Assembly (NCBI RefSeq): GCF_009796285.1
Contig: NZ_CP047020.1
Location: 7,006,001 to 7,070,000 of the forward strand
Origin: Streptomyces broussonetiae
GTDB lineage: Bacteria; Actinomycetota; Actinomycetes; Streptomycetales; Streptomycetaceae
Direction of reading: 5' to 3'
Length of the DNA stretch: 64,000 nt
The translations under genes were made by a program, and so were the position numbers. Below the pieces are notes generated by a model. That model saw only the letters and a program-made list of their open reading frames with translations. It was not told the origin of the DNA and made no database searches. Positions 15,941-24,523 of the stretch are shown one piece after another; the first letter of the stretch is position 1, and each line of letters begins with the position of its first letter.

Positions 15941-16969
15941 ATGGCGACAGTCCCGACCGCCCTCGCCGGCCGCCACTTCCTCAAGGAGCTGGACTTCACC
16001 GACGAGGAGTTCCGCGGCCTGGTCGAGCTGGCGGCCGAGCTGAAGGCCGCCAAGAAGGCGGGCGTGGAGACGCAGTACCTGCGCGGCCGGAACATCGCAC
16101 TGGTCTTCGAGAAGACCTCGACGCGCACCCGCTGCGCGTTCGAGGTCGCCGCCGCCGACCAGGGCGCCCACACGACCTACCTCGACCCGGCCGGCTCGCA
16201 GATCGGGCACAAGGAGTCCGTGAAGGACACCGCGCGCGTCCTCGGCCGGATGTTCGACGCCATCGAGTACCGCGGGCACGGACAGGGCGTCGTCGAGGAG
16301 CTGGCCATCTACGCCGGCGTTCCCGTCTACAACGGCCTCACCGACGAGTGGCACCCCACCCAGATGCTCGCCGACGTGCTCACCATGACCGAGCACACCG
16401 ACAAGCCCCTGGCCCACGTCGCCTTCGCCTACCTCGGCGACGCCCGCTACAACATGGGCAACTCCTACCTGGTCACCGGCGCCCTGCTCGGCATGGACGT
16501 GAGGATCGTCGCGCCCCGGGTGCTGTGGCCGGACGAGACGATCGTCCAGCTGGCCCGGCAGCTCGCCACCGCCTCCGGCGCCCGGATCGCGCTCACCGAG
16601 GACGTGCGGGAGGGGGTGCGCGGCACCGACTTCATCGCCACCGACGTATGGGTGTCGATGGGCGAGCCCAAGGAGGTCTGGGACGAGCGCATCGCGCTGC
16701 TCGGCCCGTACGCCGTGACCATGGACGTGCTGCGCGCCACCGGCAACCCGGACGTGAAGTTCCTGCACTGCCTGCCGGCCTTCCACGACCTCGGCACCGC
16801 CGTCGGTCGCGAGATCCACGAGCGGCACGGGCTGACCGAGCTGGAGGTCACCGACGAGGTCTTCGAGTCCGAGCACTCCGTCGTCTTCGACGAGGCGGAG
16901 AACCGGATGCACACGATCAAGGCGGTCCTCGTGGCCACCTTGGCGGGTGCGTCACACAGCGTTGCCTGA
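15941..16969 (+). CDS. argF: Ornithine carbamoyltransferase
   Basis: The 342-residue product has the carbamoyl-phosphate loop EKTSTRTRCAFEVA, the ornithine region DEWHPTQMLADVLTM, and the catalytic HCLPAFHD. The HCLPAFHD form (rather than HCLPAHRG) is typical of the ArcB/enteric ArgF branch, so it can be named argF or arcB. It transfers carbamoyl groups between carbamoyl phosphate and ornithine/citrulline. Sitting after arcA it could run catabolically, yet the ARG boxes in front suggest arginine-repressed biosynthetic control. Both roles may apply. A clean hairpin follows the gene. Confidence 0.93.
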   Translation: MATVPTALAGRHFLKELDFTDEEFRGLVELAAELKAAKKAGVETQYLRGRNIALVFEKTSTRTRCAFEVAAADQGAHTTYLDPAGSQIGHKESVKDTARVLGRMFDAIEYRGHGQGVVEELAIYAGVPVYNGLTDEWHPTQMLADVLTMTEHTDKPLAHVAFAYLGDARYNMGNSYLVTGALLGMDVRIVAPRVLWPDETIVQLARQLATASGARIALTEDVREGVRGTDFIATDVWVSMGEPKEVWDERIALLGPYAVTMDVLRATGNPDVKFLHCLPAFHDLGTAVGREIHERHGLTELEVTDEVFESEHSVVFDEAENRMHTIKAVLVATLAGASHSVA

Positions 16970-16996
16970 CCGGCCCTACCAGGCCTTATCCTGACA

Positions 16997-17027
16997 GGCG
17001 GCCCGAAACACCCCTTTCCGGGCCGCC
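16997..17027 (+). terminator. Hairpin terminator behind argF
   Basis: Perfect 9-bp stem, GGCGGCCCG at 16997-17005 and CGGGCCGCC at 17019-17027, with a 13-base A/C/T-rich loop, 28 bp after the argF stop. Confidence 0.75.
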
Positions 17028-17110
17028 CCCGCGACCTCACCCGGTCGCCCGCACGACCACGACGGCCCCCTCAGGGTCGCCTGCACCGCCCAGAAACGAG
17101 CACCACCCGC

Positions 17111-18559
17111 ATGCCCGCTCCCCGCATCAAGTCCCCGCACCTGCTGGTCGCCGAATCCGGTGCCGACCGCGAGGGACACGGCCTCAAGCGCACGATGGGC
17201 CTCTTCCAGCTCATCTGCTTCGGGGTCGGCGCCATCGTCGGCACCGGCATCTTCGTCGGCCTGTCCGACTCTGTCGCCCAGGCCGGCCCCGCCGTCGTCG
17301 TCTCCTTCGTCCTCGCCGCGATCACCTGCGTCTTCACCGCCTTCTCCTTCGCGGAGCTGGGCGGCGCGATCCCGGTCTCCGGCTCCTCGTACTCCTTCGC
17401 CTACGCCGGGCTCGGCGAGACCACCGCCTTCCTGGTCGGCTGGTGCCTGCTGCTGGAGTACGGCGTCTCCGTCTCGGCCGTCGCCGTCGGCTGGAGCCAG
17501 TACGTCAACGAACTGCTGCACAGCCTCACCGGCCTGCAGCTTCCGGCCGCCCTGTCCGCCGGCCCCGGCGACGGCGGGGTCATCAACCTGCCCGCCGTGA
17601 TCGTCATCGCCATGGCCTGCGTCCTGCTGGTGCGCGGCGTGCGCGAGAGCGCCCGGGCCACCGCCGCCATGGCCGCGGTCAAGCTCGTCATCCTGCTGGC
17701 CTTCTGCGTCATCGGCTACAGCGCCTTCAAGCACGGAAACCTCACCCCGTTCTCGCCGGCCGGCCTCGGTGGCATCGGCGCGGGCACCACCGCCGCGTTC
17801 TTCTCCTACATCGGCTTCGACGCGATCACCACCGCAGGTGAGGAGGCGAAGAACCCGCGCCGGGACATCCCGATCGCGATCATGGTCTGCATGGGCCTGG
17901 TCACCCTGCTGTACTGCGCGGTCGCACTCGCCGCGACCGGCGCCATCGGCGGCAAGCAGGTCGCCGGCCGCCCCGCGGCCCTCTCCTACGTAGTCAACGA
18001 GGTCACGGGCTCGACCGTCGGCGGCGCGGTGATCGCCTTCGGCGCGGTCGTCGCCATCGCCTCCGTCGTCCTCGCCGTGATGTACGGCCAGACCCGCATC
18101 CTGATGTCGATGTCCCGGGACGGCCTGATCCCGCGCGTCTTCGAGAAGGTCAACCCCAAGACCTCCACCCCGGTCGCGGGCACCCTGATCGTCGCGGCCG
18201 TCTTCGCGCTCCCGGCAGCCTTCGCCTCGCTGGACGCCGTGATGAACCTGTGCACCATCGGCACCCTCGCGATCATGGCCGTCGTCAACATCGCGGTGAT
18301 GGCCCTGCGCCGTCGCGAGCCGGGCCTCGACCGCAGCTTCCGGGTGCCGCTGTACCCCGTGGGCCCGCTGCTCGGCATCGCTTTCTGCCTGTACCTGATG
18401 TACGAGACCGGCTGGCGGACCTGGCTGCAGTTCGCCGTGTTCCTCGTGGTGGGCCTCGCGGTCTACGTCGCCTACGGCCGCCGTCGCTCCACGCTGGCCG
18501 GGACGGCTCCCGAGGTCACGCGGGGCGCCGCCGCCGAACGGGAACCGCAGGCAGTGTGA
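17111..18559 (+). CDS. APC-family amino-acid permease (cationic amino acid type)
   Basis: The 482-residue protein has about 12 membrane helices. Helix 1 holds FQLICFGVGAIVGTGIFVGL with the GxG substrate loop. Later features are FAELGGAIPVSGSSYSFAY and AAFFSYIGFDAITTAGEEAKNP, diagnostic of the cationic amino acid transporter subgroup. It is probably an arginine/ornithine or lysine importer serving the adjacent arcA-argF genes. A hairpin separates it from argF, so it likely has its own promoter. Its C-terminal codons (AEREPQAV) lie in the left copy of a 26-bp direct repeat seen again at 20642. Confidence 0.88.
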   Translation: MPAPRIKSPHLLVAESGADREGHGLKRTMGLFQLICFGVGAIVGTGIFVGLSDSVAQAGPAVVVSFVLAAITCVFTAFSFAELGGAIPVSGSSYSFAYAGLGETTAFLVGWCLLLEYGVSVSAVAVGWSQYVNELLHSLTGLQLPAALSAGPGDGGVINLPAVIVIAMACVLLVRGVRESARATAAMAAVKLVILLAFCVIGYSAFKHGNLTPFSPAGLGGIGAGTTAAFFSYIGFDAITTAGEEAKNPRRDIPIAIMVCMGLVTLLYCAVALAATGAIGGKQVAGRPAALSYVVNEVTGSTVGGAVIAFGAVVAIASVVLAVMYGQTRILMSMSRDGLIPRVFEKVNPKTSTPVAGTLIVAAVFALPAAFASLDAVMNLCTIGTLAIMAVVNIAVMALRRREPGLDRSFRVPLYPVGPLLGIAFCLYLMYETGWRTWLQFAVFLVVGLAVYVAYGRRRSTLAGTAPEVTRGAAAEREPQAV

Positions 18560-18600
18560 ACCACTCGCGGCACCCCCTGCCCGCGGCGGTGTGCAGGGGT
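18516..18600 (-). pseudogene. 3' remnant of an HATPase gene
   Basis: Reading leftward, the end of this frame (REWFTLPAVPVRRRRPA, stop at 18516) matches the C-terminus of the intact ATPase gene at 20622 (AVWFTLPAVPAQRRPA), differing mainly by one codon. No N-box, G1 or start belongs to it. The fragment lies antisense to the permease end and just beyond, and is best read as a leftover copy produced when the 18.6-20.6 kb segment was inserted. The left limit of homology is uncertain. Confidence 0.5.
18539..18564. repeat. Left copy of a 26-bp direct repeat flanking the CGNR/epoxide hydrolase segment
   Basis: Identical over 26 bp to 20642-20667, offset 2103 bp. It begins CGGGAACCGCAGG and ends GTGTGAACCAC. 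Weaker similarity extends left through a shared CCCGAGGTCACGC. It overlaps the permease stop codon (18557-18559). Confidence 0.85.
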
Positions 18601-18700
18601 GCGGCGGGCGTTGTGGAGCGGGTCGCCGGCGCGACCGAGGTCTCAGGGATGGGCAGTGCAGGAAGTCGTGGGGCCCACTTGGATGTACCGAGGGTGACGA

Positions 18701-19276
18701 TCACTGCGCCGATCCGAGTTTCTTGCGCTGGTTGGCATTGAAGCGCGCTTTCTTCTGGCGATTCCCGCACGTGTTCATGTCGCACCATCTACGGGTGCGA
18801 CTTCGGCTGGTGTCGAAGAAGGCGGCCTGGCAGGTCGGTGATGCACACAGGGCCAGTTTTCCGTCTCGTTCGCCTGCGATGATGCTGATCGCGTCGGCGG
18901 CGATCACGCTGAGGGCATCTTCCACGCTGGAAGCCGAGCCGAGCCGCCATTTCCGCTCACCCTCGGGCGTCAGGATCGCCGCGGCCCGACCCCGAGCGCT
19001 GCAGTCATTGATGACCTGGACAGCGGACGCGGGGAGAGCGTGCTGGATCGCGGCGGCTGTCGCGGCGGCGTGAATCGACTCCCTCAGTTCCCGGGCGAGG
19101 TCGAGCTGGGCTGGGGTGCAGGAGTCCACGGCGAGGCCGTTCACCGCCAGCCAGTCGACGAGTCGGTGCGGCGTGGGAATGCGCTCCACGGCGTTGCCGT
19201 GACGCTCCGACAGGGTCCCCGTGAAGCTGGTCGCCAGCACGTTGCCGAGGCGGAAGTCAGGGAACGCAGCAGGCAT
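18701..19276 (-). CDS. CGNR zinc-finger (ABATE domain) transcriptional regulator
   Basis: The 191-residue product has an N-terminal ABATE-like helical sensor (FRLGNVLATSFTGTL, HRLVDWLAVNGLA, ELRESIHAAATAAA) and a C-terminal zinc-finger: LCASPTCQAAFFDTSRSRTRRWC then MNTCGNRQKKARF. The Cys quartet and the CGNR signature are complete. It is divergent from the epoxide hydrolase gene, and three copies of one operator-like repeat lie between them, the first 3 bp before its ATG. It is therefore probably an autorepressor controlling the hydrolase in response to the hydrolase substrate. Ligand unknown. Confidence 0.85.
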   Translation of the reverse strand: MPAAFPDFRLGNVLATSFTGTLSERHGNAVERIPTPHRLVDWLAVNGLAVDSCTPAQLDLARELRESIHAAATAAAIQHALPASAVQVINDCSARGRAAAILTPEGERKWRLGSASSVEDALSVIAADAISIIAGERDGKLALCASPTCQAAFFDTSRSRTRRWCDMNTCGNRQKKARFNANQRKKLGSAQ

Positions 19277-19278
19277 GG

Positions 19279-19358
19279 AACCACCTTAGCTGGTTGCGTC
19301 GTGGCTCGGAGGGCTGCTAGAACCGCCATAGCCGGTTCACAACGGACCGTAGCCGGTT
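19279..19358. promoter_or_regulatory. Three helically phased operators between the CGNR regulator and epoxide hydrolase
   Basis: Copies: AACCACCTTAGCTGGTT (19279-19295), AACCGCCATAGCCGGTT (19321-19337) and a right-half copy at 19342-19358 ending TAGCCGGTT. The AACC/GGTT ends form a dyad. The three TAGCYGGTT starts at 19287, 19329 and 19350 are exactly 42 and 21 bp apart, four and two helical turns, so bound proteins would sit on one DNA face. The probable ligand is the CGNR protein. Confidence 0.7.
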
Positions 19359-19379
19359 CCACGACGGTCAGGAGGTCTC

Positions 19380-20552
19380 ATGCCCCGTCCGACCAGCGAC
19401 GTGCAAGCATTTGAAGCCCACGCAACTGACGCCGACCTCGACGATCTGCGCGCGCGACTGGCCGTGGCGCGACTACCGGAGGCCGAGACGGTCCATCGCG
19501 CCGCGCCCGGCCATCGCCGATGGGAACAGGGTGTTCCTCTCGCCGACCTCGTCGATGTCGTGAACTACTGGCGCACCGGGTACGACTGGCGCTCGTTCGA
19601 AGAGCGCCTCGACCGTATCGGCCAGTTCCGCACGACCATTGATGATCTGGGAATCCACTTCCTGCACCGCCGATCCGCGCGCGCAGATGCCACTCCTCTG
19701 CTCCTGACGCACGGCTGGCCGGGCAGCATTGCCGAGTTCATCGATGTAGTGGACGAGCTGGCAGATCCGAAAGACGCCGCAGCGCCGGCGTTCCACGTCG
19801 TGGTCCCGTCGCTACCAGGATTTGGGTACAGCGACAAACCGGCCACCACCGGGTGGGGAACCGAAAGGATCGCGGCCGCATGGGTGGAGCTGATGGAAAG
19901 GCTCGGCTACAGCAAGTTCGCAGCCCACGGCGGCGACTGGGGAGGCAATATCACCACGGTCCTCGGCGGCAGGTTCCCGGCGCATGTTCTCGGCATCCAC
20001 ACGACGTTCGCGGAGGCGCCGCCCGGGTTGACAACGGACGGGCTGACGGCGGTCGAGCGCAAGTGGACCGAGGAGACCCGCGATTTCTGGCGCCACCGCG
20101 CGGCGTACGCGAAGCAGCAGGCGACCCGGCCGCAGACCATCGGCTACTCGCTCGTCGACTCACCGGTCGGGCTTCTTGCCTGGATCCTGGACAAGTTCGC
20201 CGAGTGGTCGGACACCGAGGACAGCCCGTTCGAGACGATTTCCAGAGACAGGGTTCTTGACGACGTCACCCTGTATTGGCTGACGCGGACCGGCGCATCG
20301 TCGGCCCGCATCTACTACGAAAGCCACAACTCGCTGGACCCCGAACTTCGGGTCGACGTCCCGTCGGCGATCAGTATGTATCCCCGCGACATCGAGAAGT
20401 GTCCGCGCCCCTGGGCACAGGAGCGGTACCGGCAGATCGTCCGGTGGAGGGCGCCCGAAATCGGGGGACACTTCCCGTCTCTGGAGGTTCCCGAGTATTT
20501 CGTCAAAGATCTGAAAGAGGGCCTCGCGGCAGTGCTGGCCGCCAATCGGTGA
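19380..20552 (+). CDS. Epoxide hydrolase, alpha/beta-hydrolase fold
   Basis: ATG 19380 follows GGAGG. The 390-residue product has the EHN N-terminal region (DLDDLRARLAVARLPEAE, YWRTGYDWRSFEERLDRIGQF), the oxyanion HGWPGS, the nucleophile elbow AHGGDWGG (Asp), and a late His in GGHFPSLEVPEYF. Two Tyr that polarise the epoxide are expected in the cap (RIYYESHNS). It opens an epoxide to a diol; the substrate is unknown. It is paired with the divergent CGNR regulator, and the pair sits between direct repeats, consistent with acquired DNA. Base composition looks slightly less GC-rich than its neighbours by eye. Confidence 0.88.
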   Translation: MPRPTSDVQAFEAHATDADLDDLRARLAVARLPEAETVHRAAPGHRRWEQGVPLADLVDVVNYWRTGYDWRSFEERLDRIGQFRTTIDDLGIHFLHRRSARADATPLLLTHGWPGSIAEFIDVVDELADPKDAAAPAFHVVVPSLPGFGYSDKPATTGWGTERIAAAWVELMERLGYSKFAAHGGDWGGNITTVLGGRFPAHVLGIHTTFAEAPPGLTTDGLTAVERKWTEETRDFWRHRAAYAKQQATRPQTIGYSLVDSPVGLLAWILDKFAEWSDTEDSPFETISRDRVLDDVTLYWLTRTGASSARIYYESHNSLDPELRVDVPSAISMYPRDIEKCPRPWAQERYRQIVRWRAPEIGGHFPSLEVPEYFVKDLKEGLAAVLAANR

Positions 20553-20621
20553 ACGCGGCTGGGTGCCGGCGTTCCGAACGAGGTGTTCGTATGGGGCCGG
20601 CGCCGTGTGCGCCGCCCGAGG

Positions 20622-21074
20622 TCACGCCGGCCGGCGCTGAGCGGGAACCGCAGGCAGTGTGAACCACACCGCCTTGCCCGACGGGGTGGGGCGGTGCCCG
20701 CAGGACGAGCTGAGGGCGCGGATCAGCAGCAGCCCGCGCCCGCCCTCCTGCCAGGGGTCGGGCGCCTCGATCACCGGCCGGGCCAGATGGCCGGGCGGCG
20801 CCGGGTCCGGATCGTGCACCTCGACCTGGCAGCCGGTCGGCAGCAGCTCCACCACCAGCTCTATCGGGCCGCGCCCGGCGGTGTGCTCCACCGCGTTGGC
20901 CACCAGCTCGGCCGTGAGCAGCTCCGCGGTGTCGCTGTCGGCCGCGTGCTCCACCTCGGCGAGCGCCGTACGCACCAGAGCGCGCGCCACGGGCACCGCC
21001 GCGGCGGTGTGCGGCAGCGCGATGCGCCAGGAGGCCGATTCGGTGGAGCGTTCGTGCAAGGCGAGTCCGTTCAT
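20622..21074 (-). CDS. HATPase-domain anti-sigma-like protein (RsbW type)
   Basis: ATG 21074 is preferred to the longer frame starting at 21125 because the extra residues are low-complexity. The 150-residue product is a single GHKL ATPase domain: TAELLTAELVANAVEHTAG (N box), EVHDPDPAPP (G1), GGRGLLLIRALSS (G2), then KAVWFTLP. Streptomyces encode dozens of such small RsbW/SpoIIAB-like kinases, most unassigned. No anti-anti-sigma partner is adjacent. Its 3' end lies in the right copy of the 26-bp direct repeat. Confidence 0.82.
   Translation of the reverse strand: MNGLALHERSTESASWRIALPHTAAAVPVARALVRTALAEVEHAADSDTAELLTAELVANAVEHTAGRGPIELVVELLPTGCQVEVHDPDPAPPGHLARPVIEAPDPWQEGGRGLLLIRALSSSCGHRPTPSGKAVWFTLPAVPAQRRPA
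20642..20667. repeat. Right copy of the 26-bp direct repeat
   Basis: Identical to 18539-18564. It lies inside the HATPase gene, within its last 15 codons. The two copies bracket the CGNR regulator and epoxide hydrolase. Confidence 0.85.
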
Positions 21075-21289
21075 GGAGCAGGCTGTCCTGCTTTCGACTG
21101 TAGGAATGGTACGGGCCCCGGCCACAGGCGCGGTCGACGGGCTTTCGCCCGGGACCTTCGGCCCCGGTACCGGCGGCTTACCCGGGCGAACGCCCCGCCT
21201 CGCACCTCCGTGCCCGCTGTTACGACCCTGTCGCCGATCGGTGACGGCTGTGACCGGCCGGCCGATCGGCGCGTACTTGTCGCGTGCTC

Positions 21290-21319
21290 GTGACGACAGT
21301 CACAAACGAGTGATAAATT
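21290..21319 (+). promoter_or_regulatory. Promoter/operator of the enoyl-CoA hydratase operon
   Basis: GTGACGACAGTCAC (21290-21303) is a GTGAC-N4-GTCAC dyad that also supplies a -35-like GTGACG. TGATAAATT at 21311-21319 gives a -10 with about 17 bp spacing. The same layout, with the GATAA exactly 22 bp after the G of GTGACG, recurs at 27617 before the acyl-CoA dehydrogenase operon. It may bind the local PaaX protein or Crp. Confidence 0.5.
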
Positions 21320-21370
21320 CAGGGGACACAGAGCAACGTACGGCACCGCCGCCCTAGGAGGCCGCACGTC

Positions 21371-22198
21371 ATGAGTCCCTTCACCGGCTCCGCCGCCCGC
21401 ACCCCCGACTGGGAGCATCTGCGGGTCCGTCTCACCGACGGGGTCGCCACGGTCACCCTCGCCCGGCCCGACAAGCTCAACGCCCTCACCTTCGGCGGCT
21501 ACGCCGACCTGCGCGACCTGCTCGCCGAACTGTCCCGGGAGCGCGCGGTGCGCGCCCTGGTGCTGGCAGGCGAGGGCCGCGGCTTCTGCTCCGGCGGCGA
21601 CGTGGACGAGATCATCGGCGCCACCCTCGCCATGGACACCGCCCAGCTGCTCGACTTCAACCGGATGACCGGCCAGGTGGTGCGGGCCATCCGCGAATGC
21701 CCCTTCCCGGTGATCGCCGCCGTGCACGGGGTGGCGGCCGGCGCGGGAGCGGTGCTCGCCCTCGCGGCCGACTTCCGGGTGGCGGACCCCTCGGCCCGCT
21801 TCGCCTTCCTCTTCACCCGCGTCGGCCTGTCCGGCGGCGACATGGGCGCGGCCTACCTGCTGCCCCGGGTCGTCGGCCTCGGCCACGCCACCCGCCTGCT
21901 CATGCTGGGAGAACCGGTCCGCGCCCCCGAGGCCGAGCGCATCGGACTGATCAGCGAGCTGACGGAGGAGGGCAGGGCGGACGAGGCGGCCCACGCCCTG
22001 GCCCGCCGCCTGGCCGACGGCCCGGCCCTGGCCCACGCCCAGACGAAGGCCCTGCTGACCGCCGAGCTGGACATGCCCCTGGCGGCGGCGATCGAACTGG
22101 ACGCCTCGACCCAGGCGCTGCTGATGAACGGCGCGGACTACGCCGAGTTCCACGCGGCCTTCACGGAGAAGCGCCCGCCCAAGTGGCAGGGGAGGTGA
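21371..22198 (+). CDS. Enoyl-CoA hydratase/isomerase family protein
   Basis: The 275-residue crotonase-fold product has the CoA loop LARPDKLNALTF and oxyanion-hole regions GEGRGFCSGGDVDEI and HGVAAGAGAVLALAADFRVAD, with a family-variable active site (FTRVGLSGGDMGAAYLLPR). It is two bases ahead of the large flavoenzyme gene, whose ribosome site lies in its last codons, so they are coupled. In the 2-aminobenzoyl-CoA scheme it would hydrate an unsaturated ring or ring-opened CoA ester. The best start is ATG 21371, behind TAGGAGG. Confidence 0.88.
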   Translation: MSPFTGSAARTPDWEHLRVRLTDGVATVTLARPDKLNALTFGGYADLRDLLAELSRERAVRALVLAGEGRGFCSGGDVDEIIGATLAMDTAQLLDFNRMTGQVVRAIRECPFPVIAAVHGVAAGAGAVLALAADFRVADPSARFAFLFTRVGLSGGDMGAAYLLPRVVGLGHATRLLMLGEPVRAPEAERIGLISELTEEGRADEAAHALARRLADGPALAHAQTKALLTAELDMPLAAAIELDASTQALLMNGADYAEFHAAFTEKRPPKWQGR

Positions 22199-22199
22199 C

Positions 22200-24467
22200 A
22201 TGAAGGTCGCCGTCATCGGGGGCGGTCCCGGTGGTCTGTACGCCGCCGCCCTGCTCAAACGCCTTGACCCGGCCCGTGAGATCACCCTGTGGGAACGCAA
22301 CGCCCCCGACGACACCTTCGGCTTCGGCGTGGTCCTCTCCGACGAGACCCTCGGCGGCATCGAACACGCCGACCCGGTGGTCTACGAAGCCCTGCAACGG
22401 GACTTCGTCCGCTGGGACGACATCGACATCGTGCACCGGGGTACGACCCACCGCTCGGGCGGACACGGCTTCGCCGCGCTGGGCCGACGCCGCCTCCTGC
22501 AGATCCTGCACGAGCGCTGCCGCTCCCTCGGCGTGGACATCCGCTTTCGCACCGAGGCCCCGCATCCGGACGAGCTGTCGGCGCAGTACGACCTGGTCAT
22601 CGCCGCCGACGGTGTGCACAGCACCACCCGTGAGACCTACGCTCATGTGTTCAACCCCCAGGTGACGGCGCACCGCTGCCGCTATATCTGGCTGGGCGCC
22701 GACTTCCCCTTCGACGCCTTCCGCTTCGAGATCGCCGAGACCGAGCACGGCGTGATGCAGCTGCACGGCTACCCGTATGCGGCCGACTCCTCCACCGTGA
22801 TCATCGAAATGCGCGAGGAGGTCTGGAGGGCGGCCGGACTCGACGACGTCACCCCGAACGAGTCCATCGAGCGTTGCGCCAAGATCTTCTCCGACGCCCT
22901 GCGCGGCCGCCCGCTGCACTCCAACAACTCGACGTGGACGACCTTCCGCACGGTGGTCAACGACCACTGGTCCCACAACAACGTCGTTCTCCTGGGCGAC
23001 GCCGCCCACACCGCCCACTTCTCCATCGGCTCCGGCACCAAGCTCGCCGTCGAGGACGCCCTTGCGCTGGCCGCCTGTCTCGAGGAACAACCGGACGTGG
23101 CGCGGGCGCTGGCGGCGTACGAGGACGAGCGCAGGCCCGTCGTCGCCTCCACCCAGCGGGCCGCCCGGGCCAGCCTGGAGTGGTTCGAGAACCTGCGGCT
23201 GCACCTCGGGCAGCCGCCGCGCCAGTTCGCCTTCAACCTGCTCACCCGCAGCCGCCGGGTCACGCACGACAACCTCCGGCTGCGCGACGAGCACTTCACC
23301 GAGGCCGTCGAGCGCGAGTTCGGCTGCCCGCCCGGCACGCCCCCGATGTTCACCCCCTTCCGGTTGCGCGGTCTGACCCTGCGCAACCGGGTGGTGGTGT
23401 CGCCGATGGACATGTACTGCGCCACCGACGGCGTCCCCGGCGACTTCCACCTCGTCCACCTGGGCGCCCGGGCACTCGGCGGCGCCGGGCTCGTCATGAC
23501 CGAGATGGTGTGCGTGAGCGCGGAGGGCCGGATCACCCCGGGCTGCGCCGGTCTCTACACCGGCCGGCAGGCCGAGGCATGGCGGCGGGTCACCGACTTC
23601 GTGCACGCCCAGGCCCCCGGCACCGCGATCGGCGTCCAGCTCGGCCACTCGGGCCGCAAGGGCTCCACCAGGCTGATGTGGGAGGGCATGGACGAACCGC
23701 TGCCCGAGGGCAACTGGCCGCTCGTCGCCGCCTCCCCGCTGCCGTACAAGCCGGGAAGCCAGCTGCCGCGCCAGCTGTCCCGGGCCCAACTGACCGACAT
23801 TCGCGAGCAGTTCACAGCCGCCGCCTGGCGGGCCGCCCGAGCCGGGTTCGATCTGCTCGAACTGCACTGCGCCCACGGCTATCTGCTCTCCGGCTTCCTC
23901 TCCCCGCTCACCAACCGGCGCAGCGACGCCTACGGCGGCTCACTGCACAAGCGGCTGCGGTTCCCGCTGGAGGTCTTCGACGCCGTCCGCGCGGTCTGGC
24001 CGGCCGAACGGCCGATGACCGTCCGCATCTCCGCCACCGACTGGGCCGAGGGCGGGACGAGTGCCGAGGACGCCGTCGGGATCGCCCGCGCCTTCGCCGC
24101 GCACGGCGCCGACGCGATCGACGTCTCCACCGGGCAGGTGGTGGCCGAGGAGCGGCCGGAGTTCGGGCGGTCGTACCAGACGCCGTTCGCCGACCGGATC
24201 CGGCACGAGGCGGGGATGCCGGTGATCGCGGTCGGCGCGATCTCCTCCTGGGACGACGTCAACTCCCTGATCCTCGCCGGACGCACCGACCTGTGCGCGC
24301 TGGCCCGCCCGCACCTGTACGACCCGCACTGGACCCTGCACGCGGCGGCCGAGCAGGGTTACGACGGCCCGGGTGTCCGCTGGCCCGCCCCCTACCGCGC
24401 GGGCAGCCGCCCCCCGCAGACCGGCCGCACGGACGCCCCGAAGCCCCGGCTGACCCTCGATCGCTGA
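22200..24467 (+). CDS. Two-domain FAD monooxygenase/old-yellow-enzyme: 2-aminobenzoyl-CoA monooxygenase/reductase or salicylyl-CoA 5-hydroxylase
   Basis: The 755-residue protein is a natural fusion. Residues 1-370 are a PHBH-type flavin hydroxylase: VAVIGGGPGGLYAAALLKR (FAD), then VVLLGDAAHTAHFSIGSGTKLAVEDA (GD motif). Residues about 380-740 are an old-yellow-enzyme barrel: MFTPFRLRGLTLRNRVVVSP, GVQLGHSGRKG, HCAHGYLLSGFLSPLTNRR. This architecture is known from the Azoarcus evansii enzyme that hydroxylates and reduces 2-aminobenzoyl-CoA, and from SdgC-type salicylyl-CoA 5-hydroxylases. A 2-aminobenzoate-CoA ligase-like gene and a RidA gene nearby favour the first role. Annotation pipelines usually give the second name. 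Confidence 0.85.
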   Translation: MKVAVIGGGPGGLYAAALLKRLDPAREITLWERNAPDDTFGFGVVLSDETLGGIEHADPVVYEALQRDFVRWDDIDIVHRGTTHRSGGHGFAALGRRRLLQILHERCRSLGVDIRFRTEAPHPDELSAQYDLVIAADGVHSTTRETYAHVFNPQVTAHRCRYIWLGADFPFDAFRFEIAETEHGVMQLHGYPYAADSSTVIIEMREEVWRAAGLDDVTPNESIERCAKIFSDALRGRPLHSNNSTWTTFRTVVNDHWSHNNVVLLGDAAHTAHFSIGSGTKLAVEDALALAACLEEQPDVARALAAYEDERRPVVASTQRAARASLEWFENLRLHLGQPPRQFAFNLLTRSRRVTHDNLRLRDEHFTEAVEREFGCPPGTPPMFTPFRLRGLTLRNRVVVSPMDMYCATDGVPGDFHLVHLGARALGGAGLVMTEMVCVSAEGRITPGCAGLYTGRQAEAWRRVTDFVHAQAPGTAIGVQLGHSGRKGSTRLMWEGMDEPLPEGNWPLVAASPLPYKPGSQLPRQLSRAQLTDIREQFTAAAWRAARAGFDLLELHCAHGYLLSGFLSPLTNRRSDAYGGSLHKRLRFPLEVFDAVRAVWPAERPMTVRISATDWAEGGTSAEDAVGIARAFAAHGADAIDVSTGQVVAEERPEFGRSYQTPFADRIRHEAGMPVIAVGAISSWDDVNSLILAGRTDLCALARPHLYDPHWTLHAAAEQGYDGPGVRWPAPYRAGSRPPQTGRTDAPKPRLTLDR

Positions 24468-24523
24468 CGTGTCAGTGCCGTCTGCTCTACTCGAAGGCAA
24501 GAGGCGAAGGGGACGGAGCGATC

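Noticed and set aside
18539..20667. Att sites of an integrative element
   Set aside because: The flanking repeat is only 26 bp, not at a tRNA, and no integrase lies between the copies. A recombination or duplication insertion fits better.
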